Assembly (NCBI RefSeq): GCF_001046635.1
Contig: NZ_KQ130454.1
Span: forward strand, 627,501-691,500
Direction: 5' to 3'
Length of the DNA stretch: 64,000 nucleotides
Source: Novosphingobium barchaimii LL02
Lineage (GTDB): Bacteria > Pseudomonadota > Alphaproteobacteria > Sphingomonadales > Sphingomonadaceae
Every line of letters begins with the position of its first letter. Position 1 is the stretch's first letter. A program made the translations under genes and the position numbers. Shown here piece by piece: positions 45,877 through 53,610 of this stretch. The notes below the pieces were generated by a model that saw only the letters and a list, made by a program, of their open reading frames with translations, did not search any database and had not been told where the DNA came from.

Positions 45877-46335
45877 GTGCCTGCGCGCGTCTGGCGCGGG
45901 CCATTCCTCGCCGAACTCGCCGCTACCTCGAACGTGGCGGCCTCGGCCCGCAAGGCCGGGACCAACACCGCGCGCGTCTACGAACTGCGCCGCGCCGATC
46001 CGCTGTTCTACCGCGAATGGCAGGAAGCCCTGTGCGAGGGATATGACCTGCTGGAGCTGAACCTGCTTCACCGCCTGCGCGAAGGCGAAGTGAAACCCGC
46101 CCCCGGCTCCAAACGCGGCACCCGCGTGTTCGACAACGCCACCGCCCTGCGTCTGCTTGTCGCCCACCGCGAAACGGCGGCCCGCCAGCGCGCGGTCATT
46201 GAAAACCGCAACTCCGACGCGATTCTCGACGCCATCAACGCCAAGATCGAAAAGATGCGCGAACGCCGCCTCGCCGCGCCCCGGCCGCAGCTGCCGTCCC
46301 TGGAAGAAGGAGCGCCGGCGACCGATGATAAGTGA
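45877..46335 (+). CDS. GTA gp1-like small terminase/packaging accessory protein
   Basis: 152 residues from the GTG at 45877. It contains WRGPFLAELAATSNVAASARKAG, a helix-turn-helix-like segment, TARVYELRRADPLFYREW and a C-terminal basic helix (INAKIEKMRERR). The layout suits a small terminase subunit that recognises DNA. The start is unsure: an ATG at 45827 has a better site and good codons (MADQSSIVGARLPPRK) but is in another frame, and an ATG at 45730 lies inside the promoter. Overlaps the large terminase gene by 11 bases. Confidence 0.7.
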   Translation: MPARVWRGPFLAELAATSNVAASARKAGTNTARVYELRRADPLFYREWQEALCEGYDLLELNLLHRLREGEVKPAPGSKRGTRVFDNATALRLLVAHRETAARQRAVIENRNSDAILDAINAKIEKMRERRLAAPRPQLPSLEEGAPATDDK

Positions 46336-47650
46336 ACACCTGGCGATCCTCGAATCGCTGCCCCCCGCCGAACGGCGCCGCAAGATGAACACCTTCAACG
46401 ACAAGGAACGCGACGAACTGCTCACCCACTGGCAGCTCTGGGCACGCCCGCAGCAGCTGCCCCCGCCCGGAGACTGGCGCACCTGGCTTATCATGGCGGG
46501 CCGCGGCTTCGGCAAGACCCGCGCGGGCGCCGAATGGGTGCGCGCGCTCGCCAAGGCCGATCCCGATGCCCGCATCGCCCTCGTCGGCGCCACCCTGCCC
46601 GAAGTGCGCGCGGTGATGGTCGAAGGCGAAAGCGGCCTGCTCTCGGTCGGGCCGGAACGCCAAAGGCCGCGCTTCGAACCCTCGCTGCGCCGGATCTCAT
46701 GGGCAAACGGCGCGCAGGCCACGATCTACTCGGCGCTCGAACCCGAAACCCTGCGCGGCCCCCAGCACAGCCATGCGTGGTGCGATGAAGTCGCCAAGTG
46801 GGACAACGCCTCCGCCCGCGCGACGCGGGCCTGGGACAACCTCCTGCTTGGCCTGCGCCTGGGCGAAAGGCCGCGCGCGCTTGCCACCACCACCCCGCGC
46901 GCCGTGCCCCTGGTCACACGCCTCATGGCCGAACCGGCGGAGGATATCGTCATCACCCGAGGCAGCACCGAAGACAACCGCGACAATCTGCCCGCCCGCT
47001 TCGTGAACGACATCCGCCGCAGCTTCGGCCGGTCGCTGCTGGGCCGGCAGGAACTGGACGGAGAACTCGTCGCCGACATCGAAGGCGCCCTGTGGACCCG
47101 CGCCCTGCTGGAAACCTGCCGCGAGGACACAGCGCCGCCGGAACTGACCCGCGTGGTCGTGGCGGTGGACCCCCCGGCCTCCGCCTCAGGCGATGCCTGC
47201 GGGATCGTGGTCGCCGGTCTCACCGCCGAAGGCTCGGCCCATGTGCTGGCCGACGCCTCGGTGGAAAAGGCCAGCCCCGAACGCTGGGCCCGCGCAGTGG
47301 CGAACGCCGCGCAGGTCTGGAACGCCGACCGCGTCGTTGCCGAAGCCAACCAGGGCGGCGCGATGGTCGGCTCGGTTCTGCGGGCGGCGCAGTTGTCGCT
47401 GCCGCTGAAACTGGTCCACGCCAGCCGAGGCAAGGTCGCCCGCGCAGAGCCGGTCGCCGCGCTCTACGAAGCAGGCCGGGTACACCATGCCGGGACGTTT
47501 CCCGCGCTGGAGGACGAACTGTGCGGGCTGGTCGCGGGCGGGGCCTATCAAGGTCCGGGCCGGTCGCCGGACCGGGCGGACGCTCTGGTCTGGGCTTTGA
47601 CCGAGCTGATGCTCGGGAAGGCTTTGGAGCCGCGCGTAAGGATAGCCTGA
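46325..47650 (+). CDS. GTA terminase large subunit (gp2)
   Basis: 441 residues. The packaging ATPase has Walker A MAGRGFGKTRAG (59-65 the P-loop core) and Walker B around HAWCDEVAKW. The nuclease half contains VVAVDPPASASGDACGIVV with the metal-binding Asp and ends GPGRSPDRADALVWALTE, whose Asp residues complete the RNaseH-like site. It cuts and pumps DNA into the preformed head. In GTAs packaging is headful and non-specific. Confidence 0.93.
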   Translation: MISEHLAILESLPPAERRRKMNTFNDKERDELLTHWQLWARPQQLPPPGDWRTWLIMAGRGFGKTRAGAEWVRALAKADPDARIALVGATLPEVRAVMVEGESGLLSVGPERQRPRFEPSLRRISWANGAQATIYSALEPETLRGPQHSHAWCDEVAKWDNASARATRAWDNLLLGLRLGERPRALATTTPRAVPLVTRLMAEPAEDIVITRGSTEDNRDNLPARFVNDIRRSFGRSLLGRQELDGELVADIEGALWTRALLETCREDTAPPELTRVVVAVDPPASASGDACGIVVAGLTAEGSAHVLADASVEKASPERWARAVANAAQVWNADRVVAEANQGGAMVGSVLRAAQLSLPLKLVHASRGKVARAEPVAALYEAGRVHHAGTFPALEDELCGLVAGGAYQGPGRSPDRADALVWALTELMLGKALEPRVRIA

Positions 47651-47705
47651 AGGGAAGATCTGGGTCTTCCCTCTTCCTCCGATCCCCTCCCCCGAAAGGA
47701 ATCCC

Positions 47706-48869
47706 ATGTCCTTCCTCGAAACCCTCATCGCCGCCTTCAAGGGCGAGAGCACCCGCGTGCCACTCGCGCGCGGCAGCGCCTCGCCCTGGTTCTTCGCCGA
47801 AACCGCAGCCGGGCGTGCTCCGTTCGAGTACAACCACGCCGTCCGCCGCGCCTATCTTGAAAACCCGGTTGCCCAGCGTGCCGTGCGTCTTGTCGCCGAG
47901 GGTATCGGCGGCGCGCCGCTGAAGCCTGCGGACCCGGCGCTTGCCGCGCTCGTCACCGATACCAGCGCCGGGCAGTCGCTGCTGGAGACGCTGGCCTCGC
48001 ACCTGCTGCTTCATGGCAACGCCTATGTGCAGGTGCTGAAGGACGCGCGGGGACGGCCGGTCGAACTCTATGCCCTGCGGCCCGAGCGGATCAGCGTCAT
48101 CGCCGGGGACGACGGCTGGCCCGCCGCCTTCGCCTATGAGGTTGCAGGCAAGCGCCTGTCGATCCCGCTGCTGGACGAGGACGCCTCGCCCAATGTGATC
48201 CACATACGCCACTTCCATCCGGGCGACGATCACTACGGCGCGGGCTGCCTTTGCGCTGCCGACGAGGCGATCGCCACGCACAATGCCGCGTCGATCTGGA
48301 ACCGTCAGCTGCTGGAGAACGCGGCGCGGCCTTCGGGCGCGCTGGTCTACGAAGGGGGCGACGGCGCGGGGCTGACCGCCGACCAGTTCGACCGCCTGAA
48401 AGCCGAGCTGACCACCGCCTATTCGGGCATGGCCAATGCGGGCCGCCCGATGCTGCTGGAAGGCGGGCTGACGTGGCAGGCGATGGCGATGACCCCCGCC
48501 GACATGGACTTCGCCACGCTGAAGGCCGCCGCCGCGCGCGACATCGCGCTGGCTTTCGGGGTGCCGCCGATGCTGCTGGGGCTGCCCGGCGATGCGACCT
48601 ACAACAATTACCGCGAGGCCAACCGCGCGCTGTGGCGGCTGACCCTGCTGCCGCTCGCCGCCAAGCTGCTCGCCGCGATCGGCGAAGGTCTGGCGCCGTG
48701 GTTCCCGGATGCCGCGCTGGCCGTCGACCTCGACCGTGTCCCCGCGCTGGCGGAGGACCGCGAGCGGCTGTGGTCGCAGGTCAACGCCGCCGATTTTCTC
48801 GACGATACGGAAAAGCGCGGCCTGTTGGGCCTGCCTCCGCGCGCAATCAATCAGGAGAACAAATCATGA
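47706..48869 (+). CDS. GTA portal protein (gp3)
   Basis: 387 residues of the HK97-type portal family: AVRRAYLENPVAQRAVRLVAEG (in two pieces, 41-62), HLLLHGNAYVQVLKD, VIHIRHFHPGDD, and AARDIALAFGVPPMLLG. The portal forms the dodecameric ring for DNA entry and tail attachment. The ATG follows AAAGGAATCCC. Its stop overlaps the next gene start (ATGA). Confidence 0.94.
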   Translation: MSFLETLIAAFKGESTRVPLARGSASPWFFAETAAGRAPFEYNHAVRRAYLENPVAQRAVRLVAEGIGGAPLKPADPALAALVTDTSAGQSLLETLASHLLLHGNAYVQVLKDARGRPVELYALRPERISVIAGDDGWPAAFAYEVAGKRLSIPLLDEDASPNVIHIRHFHPGDDHYGAGCLCAADEAIATHNAASIWNRQLLENAARPSGALVYEGGDGAGLTADQFDRLKAELTTAYSGMANAGRPMLLEGGLTWQAMAMTPADMDFATLKAAAARDIALAFGVPPMLLGLPGDATYNNYREANRALWRLTLLPLAAKLLAAIGEGLAPWFPDAALAVDLDRVPALAEDRERLWSQVNAADFLDDTEKRGLLGLPPRAINQENKS

Positions 48870-49174
48870 ACTCCAATGACATGCTGGCGGGTCTGCTCGC
48901 CCAGGCGAGCGCGCAGGGCGGTGATCTCGTCACCTTGCGCGCGGTGGTGGAGGAGGCCAGCGAACTGGGCGCGCAGCGGATGCTCGCCCGCATCGGTCTG
49001 GACGACGAGACCGCGCTGCAGGACATGGGCGAACTGCGCGAACTGCTCCGCGCCTGGCGCGATGCGAAGTCGAGCGCGCGCAGGGCGGTGGTAAGCTGGA
49101 TCGTGCGCGGCGCGCTGGCGCTGCTGCTGCTTGGCCTGACGGTGCGCCTCGGCGCCACGGAACTGCTGCGATGA
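48866..49174 (+). CDS. Small membrane-anchored protein in GTA cluster (DUF6127-like)
   Basis: 102 residues. The first 70 are helical and polar, including DLVTLRAVVEEASELGAQR and QDMGELRELLRAWRDAK. One membrane helix lies near the C-terminus (IVRGALALLLLGLTVRLG). A gene of this type is regularly found between portal and protease in sphingomonad and rhodobacter GTAs (gp3.5 position). Role unknown. Has an AGGAGAAC site and overlaps both neighbours by four bases. Confidence 0.78.
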   Translation: MNSNDMLAGLLAQASAQGGDLVTLRAVVEEASELGAQRMLARIGLDDETALQDMGELRELLRAWRDAKSSARRAVVSWIVRGALALLLLGLTVRLGATELLR

Positions 49175-49593
49175 TCCTCGGGCAAGCTCAGGATGAGCGG
49201 ACGCTGAGGTTCGCCGGCTACGCCGCCCTGTTCGGCAAGCCCGATGCGGCGCGAGACACGATCCGCCCCGGCGCCTTCGCCCGCACCCTTGCCGAGCGCT
49301 GCGATCCGCTGCCGCTGCTCTGGCAGCACCGCGCGGACCTGCGCATCGGCTGGATCGAAACCGTGGCCGAGGATGCGCGCGGCCTGCGCATCCTTGGCAT
49401 CATCGACAACCCCCTCGGCGCGGCCGGGCTGGCGCTGAAGCGGGGGACCGTCACCGGCCTTTCGTTCGGCTACCGCGCCCGCGCCAGCCGCCGCACGCAG
49501 CAGGGCCGCGAACTGCTCGACATCGAACTGTTCGAGGTGAGCCTCGTCACTCACCCGATGCAGCACGAAGCGCGCGTCCACCTGACCGCGTGA
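49171..49593 (+). CDS. GTA prohead protease, HK97 family (gp4)
   Basis: 140 residues, U35 serine protease that trims the capsid protein during maturation. LRFAGYAALFGKPDAARDTI, LLWQHRADLRIGW with the catalytic His, and TVTGLSFGYR with the catalytic Ser are clear. The first ten residues (MILGQAQDER) are encoded by a half-copy of the dispersed GCTCAGGATGAGCGG repeat and precede the conserved fold. Confidence 0.92.
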   Translation: MILGQAQDERTLRFAGYAALFGKPDAARDTIRPGAFARTLAERCDPLPLLWQHRADLRIGWIETVAEDARGLRILGIIDNPLGAAGLALKRGTVTGLSFGYRARASRRTQQGRELLDIELFEVSLVTHPMQHEARVHLTA

Positions 49594-49640
49594 CTTTGCC
49601 GCCTCCCCCGTTTCCCACGCCAACGAAAGGTGAATACCCC

Positions 49641-50780
49641 ATGGAAGCCACTCCCCCCGTCGAGGCGCTGGACGCCTCGTTCGACCTGGTTACCCGCCAG
49701 GACGCCACCGAAGCCGCCGTCGAGGCACTGCGCGGCGATGTCGACGACGTGAAGACCCGGCTCGACCGCGTCTCGCGCGCCGCCTCCCGCCCGCTGATCG
49801 AAGCCTCGGGTGCAGCCCCCAGCCTCGAAGTGAAAAGTTTCGTGCAGGGCTACCTGCGCTCGGGCCGCGAGACGGAACTGAAGTCGCTTTCGGGCGCGGC
49901 ACTCGCGGATGGCGGCTATGCCGTCCCGCGGGAGATCGACGCGCTTATCTCGGCCCGGCTCAAAAACATCAACCCGATCCGCGCCATCGCGCAGGTCGTC
50001 CAGACCGGCAGCGCGGGGTATCGCAAGCTGGTCACCACCAGCGGCACCGCCTCGGGCTGGGTCAGCGAAACCGCGCTGCGCCCCGAAACCGCCACCCCCG
50101 CCTTCGCCGAGATCGCCCCGCCCTCGGGCGAACTCTACGCCAACCCGGCGGCCAGCCAGGCCATGCTCGACGATGCCGCCTTCGACATCCAGACCTGGCT
50201 GGCGGACGAGATCGCGATGGAATTCGCCCGCGCGGAAGGCGCCGCTTTCGTGGGCGGTTCGGGCACCAACCAGCCACGCGGCTTCCTCAATGCCGCGACC
50301 AGCACCGCAGGCGATGCGACGCGCACTTTCGGCACGCTGCAGCACCTCGTCTCGGGCAATGCCACCGGTTTCGACACCTCGCCGGAACTCAAGCTGATCG
50401 ACCTTGTCCACTCGCTAAAGGCAGGCCATCGCCAGGGCGCGAGCTGGGTGATGAACTCCAAGACGCTTGCCCAGGTGCGCAAGCTCAAGGCGGCGGACGG
50501 CTCGTTCCTGTGGCAGCCGGGCCTGATGGAAGGCCAGCCCAACCGCCTGCTGGGCTACCCTGTGGTCGAGGCCGAGGACATGCCGGATGTCGGCGCCGGC
50601 GTGTGCCCGATCGCCTTCGGCAACTTCCGCGCCGGCTACCTGATCGCCGAACGCTCGGCGACCTCGATCCTGCGCGATCCGTTCACCAACAAGCCCTTCG
50701 TCCACTTCTACGCGACGAAGCGGATCGGCGGGCAGGTGCTGGATTCCGACGCGATCAAGCTCCTGCGCATCCAGGCCTGA
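49641..50780 (+). CDS. GTA major capsid protein, HK97 fold (gp5)
   Basis: 379 residues. The first about 60-90 residues are a charged coiled coil (VTRQDATEAAVEALRGDV), the scaffold-like delta domain removed by gp4. After it comes the HK97 core: LSGAALADGGYAVPREI, TSGTASGWVSET, GELYANPAASQAMLDDA, and the C-terminal GYPVVEAEDMPDVG. The ATG at 49641 follows CGAAAGGTGA. It forms the icosahedral head. Confidence 0.95.
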   Translation: MEATPPVEALDASFDLVTRQDATEAAVEALRGDVDDVKTRLDRVSRAASRPLIEASGAAPSLEVKSFVQGYLRSGRETELKSLSGAALADGGYAVPREIDALISARLKNINPIRAIAQVVQTGSAGYRKLVTTSGTASGWVSETALRPETATPAFAEIAPPSGELYANPAASQAMLDDAAFDIQTWLADEIAMEFARAEGAAFVGGSGTNQPRGFLNAATSTAGDATRTFGTLQHLVSGNATGFDTSPELKLIDLVHSLKAGHRQGASWVMNSKTLAQVRKLKAADGSFLWQPGLMEGQPNRLLGYPVVEAEDMPDVGAGVCPIAFGNFRAGYLIAERSATSILRDPFTNKPFVHFYATKRIGGQVLDSDAIKLLRIQA

Positions 50781-50905
50781 TCCCAGCAGGATAACGCGGG
50801 CGGGGGTGATCCCCAGCGCCTCCCCCGCGTCAGCCCGCGCCGCCGTTACCCTCCGGCGGCGCGGGCACCTCATTCCTTCCCGTCCATTCCTGATCGGAGA
50901 TACCC

Positions 50906-51454
50906 ATGAACCGGGTCATCCTTACGCCGGCCGCGCTGCCGTCATCGGCGCTTGCCGAGCTCAAGCAGTGGCTCGGCATCACCGCCGGCGGCGATGACGC
51001 GCTGCTGACCGCACTCCTCGCCGCCGCGCTGGAAACCTGCGAGGCCTTCACAGGCGCCCTTCCGCTGGAAGCGACGTGCGAGGAGCGGCTCCCCGCCCGC
51101 GCCGGCTGGCACACCCTTGCGACCCGCCCGGTCCAGGCCATCGCCGCGATCGAGAGCCTGAGCGCAGACGGCGCCCGCATCCCCCTCGACCACGCCAGCT
51201 GGGAGGCAGACCTCGACGCGGGCGGCGCCGGCCGCGTTCTCCTGCCCCTACCGGGTGAGGCAAAGCGGGTCGTTGTGCGCTTCACCGCCGGTCTCGCCGC
51301 CGACTGGGACGCCCTGCCCGAAACGCTGCGTCACGGCGTGGTCCGCCTTGCCGCCCACCAGCACCGCGAGCGTGACACCGCCGGCGCCGCACCGCTGCCG
51401 CCCGCCTCGGTCGCCGCGCTGTGGCGCCCCTGGCGGCGGATGCGGCTGGCATGA
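50906..51454 (+). CDS. GTA head-tail connector (gp6, phage gp6-like)
   Basis: 182 residues. The N-terminal half LAELKQWLGI, DDALLTALLAAALETCEAFTG and the later WDALPETLRHGVVRLAAHQ are typical of gp6-type connectors that dock beneath the portal. ATG after GGAGATACCC. A 125-base gap separates it from the capsid gene; no feature was found in it. Ends with a four-base overlap. Confidence 0.85.
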   Translation: MNRVILTPAALPSSALAELKQWLGITAGGDDALLTALLAAALETCEAFTGALPLEATCEERLPARAGWHTLATRPVQAIAAIESLSADGARIPLDHASWEADLDAGGAGRVLLPLPGEAKRVVVRFTAGLAADWDALPETLRHGVVRLAAHQHRERDTAGAAPLPPASVAALWRPWRRMRLA

Positions 51455-51615
51455 TCGAGGCCGACGCCCCGTTCGAGGCCCTCGCCAAACGGCTCGCCGC
51501 CCGCGCTGCCACACTCGCCGCCGCCCATGCCACCGCCCGCCTTCTTCGCACGCGCGGGGATGAACGCCGCTGGCGCCGCGCCGGGCTGGTCTGGCCGCTT
51601 TTCGCGAAAGGATAA
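51451..51615 (+). CDS. Very small GTA protein in the gp7 position
   Basis: 54 residues: an Ala/Arg-rich helix (FEALAKRLAARAATLAAAHA) and a basic end (RTRGDERRWRRAG). In the Rhodobacter GTA the gene here encodes a head closure/adaptor protein of about 105 residues. This product is half that length and shows none of its beta-barrel pattern, so it is either a strongly reduced version or an unrelated protein. Start overlaps gp6 stop (ATGA). Confidence 0.6.
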   Translation: MIEADAPFEALAKRLAARAATLAAAHATARLLRTRGDERRWRRAGLVWPLFAKG

Positions 51616-51618
51616 GTG

Positions 51619-52008
51619 ATGGAAATGCCCCTGCGCGCCGCCCTGATCAGCTGGCTCCGCGCCGATCCGGTGCTGGTCTCCAGCCTGAACGCGGTGACGG
51701 AGGAAGCCCCCTCGCGCACCAGCCTGCCGTGGCTCGCCATCGCCGCCAGCGCCAGCACCGACTGGAGCTGCAAGACCGCGCCGGGCCGCGAGGTGCGTGT
51801 AGCTCTCGAACTGCACTGCCGGGGCGACGCGCCGGATACGGCCGCCGATCTCGTCGCCGCGATCGAGGCGCGCATCGAAACCCTGCCGCGCACGCAGCCG
51901 AAGTTTCAGATCGCCGCGATCCAGTTCCTGCGCGCCCGCGCCGAGCAGCGCGGCGAAAGCCGCCGCGCGGTCCTGCTCGAATACCGCTTCCGCCTGCTGG
52001 CGGCCTGA
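51619..52008 (+). CDS. GTA tail terminator-like protein (DUF3168, gp8)
   Basis: 129 residues of the DUF3168 family: PLRAALISWLRADPVLVSSL, CKTAPGREVRVALELHCRGD and AIQFLRARAEQRGESRRAV. DUF3168 proteins cap the tail tube at the head-proximal end. Starts at ATG 51619 (AAAGGATAAGTG before it); a GTG three bases earlier is possible. A REP-like pair follows before gp9. Confidence 0.87.
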   Translation: MEMPLRAALISWLRADPVLVSSLNAVTEEAPSRTSLPWLAIAASASTDWSCKTAPGREVRVALELHCRGDAPDTAADLVAAIEARIETLPRTQPKFQIAAIQFLRARAEQRGESRRAVLLEYRFRLLAA

Positions 52009-52010
52009 TC

Positions 52011-52075
52011 CTTCGCCAAGCTCAGGATGAGCGGAACGCGTGCCCCTCACCCCGCTCAGACTGAGCCTGTCGAAG
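52011..52075. repeat. REP-like inverted pair inside the GTA cluster
   Basis: CTTCGCCAAGCTCAGGATGAGCGG (in two parts, 52011-52034) faces CCGCTCAGACTGAGCC then TGTCGAAG (52052-52075). Same family as the yebC-ruvC pair. It lies between gp8 and gp9, one of the few non-coding gaps in the cluster, and could attenuate or stabilise the operon transcript at this point. Confidence 0.75.
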
Positions 52076-52107
52076 CCCCCTCGCCCCTCACACAAAGGAA
52101 CCACGCC

Positions 52108-52515
52108 ATGACCGCCCAGAAAGGCAGCGCCTTCCTCCTCAAGATCTCCAACGGCGGCGCGCCCGCCAGCTACCAGACCGTCGCGGGCCTGCGCACCACG
52201 CAGATGTCGGTGACGGGCGACGCGGTCGTCGTCACCTCCAAGGACAGCGGCGGCTGGCGCGAACTGCTCTCGGGCGCGGGGGTGCGCTCTGTCTCCGTCA
52301 GCGCGGCGGGCATCTTCCTGGGCAGCGCCGCCGAGGCGCAGGTGCGCGCAAACGCCCTGTCCGGCACGTTGGACGACTACGAACTCAGCTTCGAGGACGG
52401 CGAGCGGCTGCGCGGCAGGTTTCTCGTCCAGCGGCTGGACTATGCCGGCGATTTCAACGGGGAGCGCAATTATACGCTCCAGCTGGAAAGCTCGGGCCAG
52501 GTCTCCCCGGCATGA
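52108..52515 (+). CDS. GTA major tail tube protein (gp9)
   Basis: 135 residues: GSAFLLKISNGGAPASYQTV, GLRTTQMSVTGDAVVVTSKD and GGWRELLSGAGVRSVSVSA match the major tail protein family of siphovirus-like GTAs. It polymerises to the tail tube. ATG after CAAAGGAACC. Overlaps the next gene by four bases (ATGA). Confidence 0.9.
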   Translation: MTAQKGSAFLLKISNGGAPASYQTVAGLRTTQMSVTGDAVVVTSKDSGGWRELLSGAGVRSVSVSAAGIFLGSAAEAQVRANALSGTLDDYELSFEDGERLRGRFLVQRLDYAGDFNGERNYTLQLESSGQVSPA

Positions 52516-52838
52516 CGAGCCAAGATTTCGGGGGAGCCAATCCCCTGCGCGGCGAGGCCAGCCTTGCCATCGCCGGCACGCCGCGCCGCCTGCGCCCCAC
52601 CTTCACCGCGCTCGTGGCCGCCGAGGAGGAACTCGGCCCGCTCTTCGCGCTGGTCGAACGCGCGGGAGCGGGTGAGCTGCGCCTTGGCGAAATGGCGGCG
52701 CTGTTCTGGCACTGCCTGGCTGACCGCGAAGCCCTCCCCCGCGAGGCCGTGGGCGAGGCGGTGATGGCGCAGGGCCTTGCCGCCTGCGCCGCACCCTTGC
52801 GCACCCTGCTCGCCCAGATTCTGAAAGGCGCGCCGTGA
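52512..52838 (+). CDS. GTA gp10, tail assembly chaperone
   Basis: 108 residues matching the GTA gp10 family: NPLRGEASLAIAGTPRRLRP, FTALVAAEEELGPLFALVER. Tail-chaperone-like proteins escort the tape measure during tail assembly. Overlaps both neighbours by four bases; ends in a GTGA junction. Confidence 0.88.
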   Translation: MTSQDFGGANPLRGEASLAIAGTPRRLRPTFTALVAAEEELGPLFALVERAGAGELRLGEMAALFWHCLADREALPREAVGEAVMAQGLAACAAPLRTLLAQILKGAP

Positions 52839-53035
52839 ACCACACCTTTGCCGCCGCCGCGCTGGCGCTGTGCGGCCTTTGCGCCCGCACGCTGGGTTGG
52901 CGGCCGCCCGAATTCTGGGATGCGACCCCCGCCGAACTCGCCGCCTCGCTCGGCCTGCTTGGCCCTGATGCAACCGCTGCCGGGTTCGACCGGCAGACGC
53001 TGCAACGCCTGATGGAGCACGATCATGGACGATGA
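52835..53035 (+). CDS. GTA gp10.1, small tail assembly chaperone
   Basis: 66 residues from a GTG that overlaps gp10. LALCGLCARTLGWRPPEFWD and LQRLMEH fit the small rcc01693-like (DUF2376) tail chaperone found just before the tape measure gene. In lambda-like phages the two chaperones come from one gene by frameshift; here they are separate overlapping genes. Overlaps the tape measure gene by 11 bases. Confidence 0.83.
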   Translation: MNHTFAAAALALCGLCARTLGWRPPEFWDATPAELAASLGLLGPDATAAGFDRQTLQRLMEHDHGR

Positions 53036-53597
53036 AATCGACAGCCTGCTGGTGGAAGTGCGCGCCAGCACCGCCGGCTTCACCCGCGACATCGCGCAGA
53101 TGCGCGGCGCCGTCGACGGCGATCTGGTGTCGGGCTTCACGCGGGCGGGCGACGCGCTCGAACGCGGGCTTTCCGGCGCGATCCGCAAGGGCAGCCTCGG
53201 GTTCGACGACCTGAAGCGCACTGCCTCCTCCGCGCTGGACGCCATCGCCGGACAGGCCGCGCAAACACTGGCCTCGGCCATCCTCGGCGGCGGTTCCGGC
53301 GGAGGCGGCAGCGGGCTGCTCGACCTGTCGGGCCTGCTTTCGGGCGCGCTGGGCCTGCCGGGCCGGGCGACGGGCGGCAACGTCTCGCCGGGGCGGGGCT
53401 ACATGGTGGGTGAGCGCGGGCCGGAAGTCTTCGTGCCCACCTCCGCCGGGCGCATCGAGACGGGCGGCAGCGGCGCGGGCCGCGACGTGCGCGTGGCGAT
53501 CAACCTCCATGCGCCGCGCGGTGCCGGCACGCCGCAGTCGCTCCAGCGCTCCTCGCGCCAGGTGGCCAGCGCCGTGCGCCGCGCCCTCACGTACTGA
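53025..53597 (+). CDS. GTA tape measure protein (gp11), short
   Basis: 190 residues. VEVRASTAGFTRDIAQMRGAV at the start, a glycine-rich middle (LGGGSGGGGSGLLDL), and RGYMVGERGPEVFVPTSAGR near the C-terminus, the classical end of phage tape measures. Its length sets the tail length; such a short helix implies a very short tail. Begins inside gp10.1 with an 11-base overlap. Confidence 0.9.
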   Translation: MDDEIDSLLVEVRASTAGFTRDIAQMRGAVDGDLVSGFTRAGDALERGLSGAIRKGSLGFDDLKRTASSALDAIAGQAAQTLASAILGGGSGGGGSGLLDLSGLLSGALGLPGRATGGNVSPGRGYMVGERGPEVFVPTSAGRIETGGSGAGRDVRVAINLHAPRGAGTPQSLQRSSRQVASAVRRALTY

Positions 53598-53610
53598 TAG
53601 GAGAAACCCC

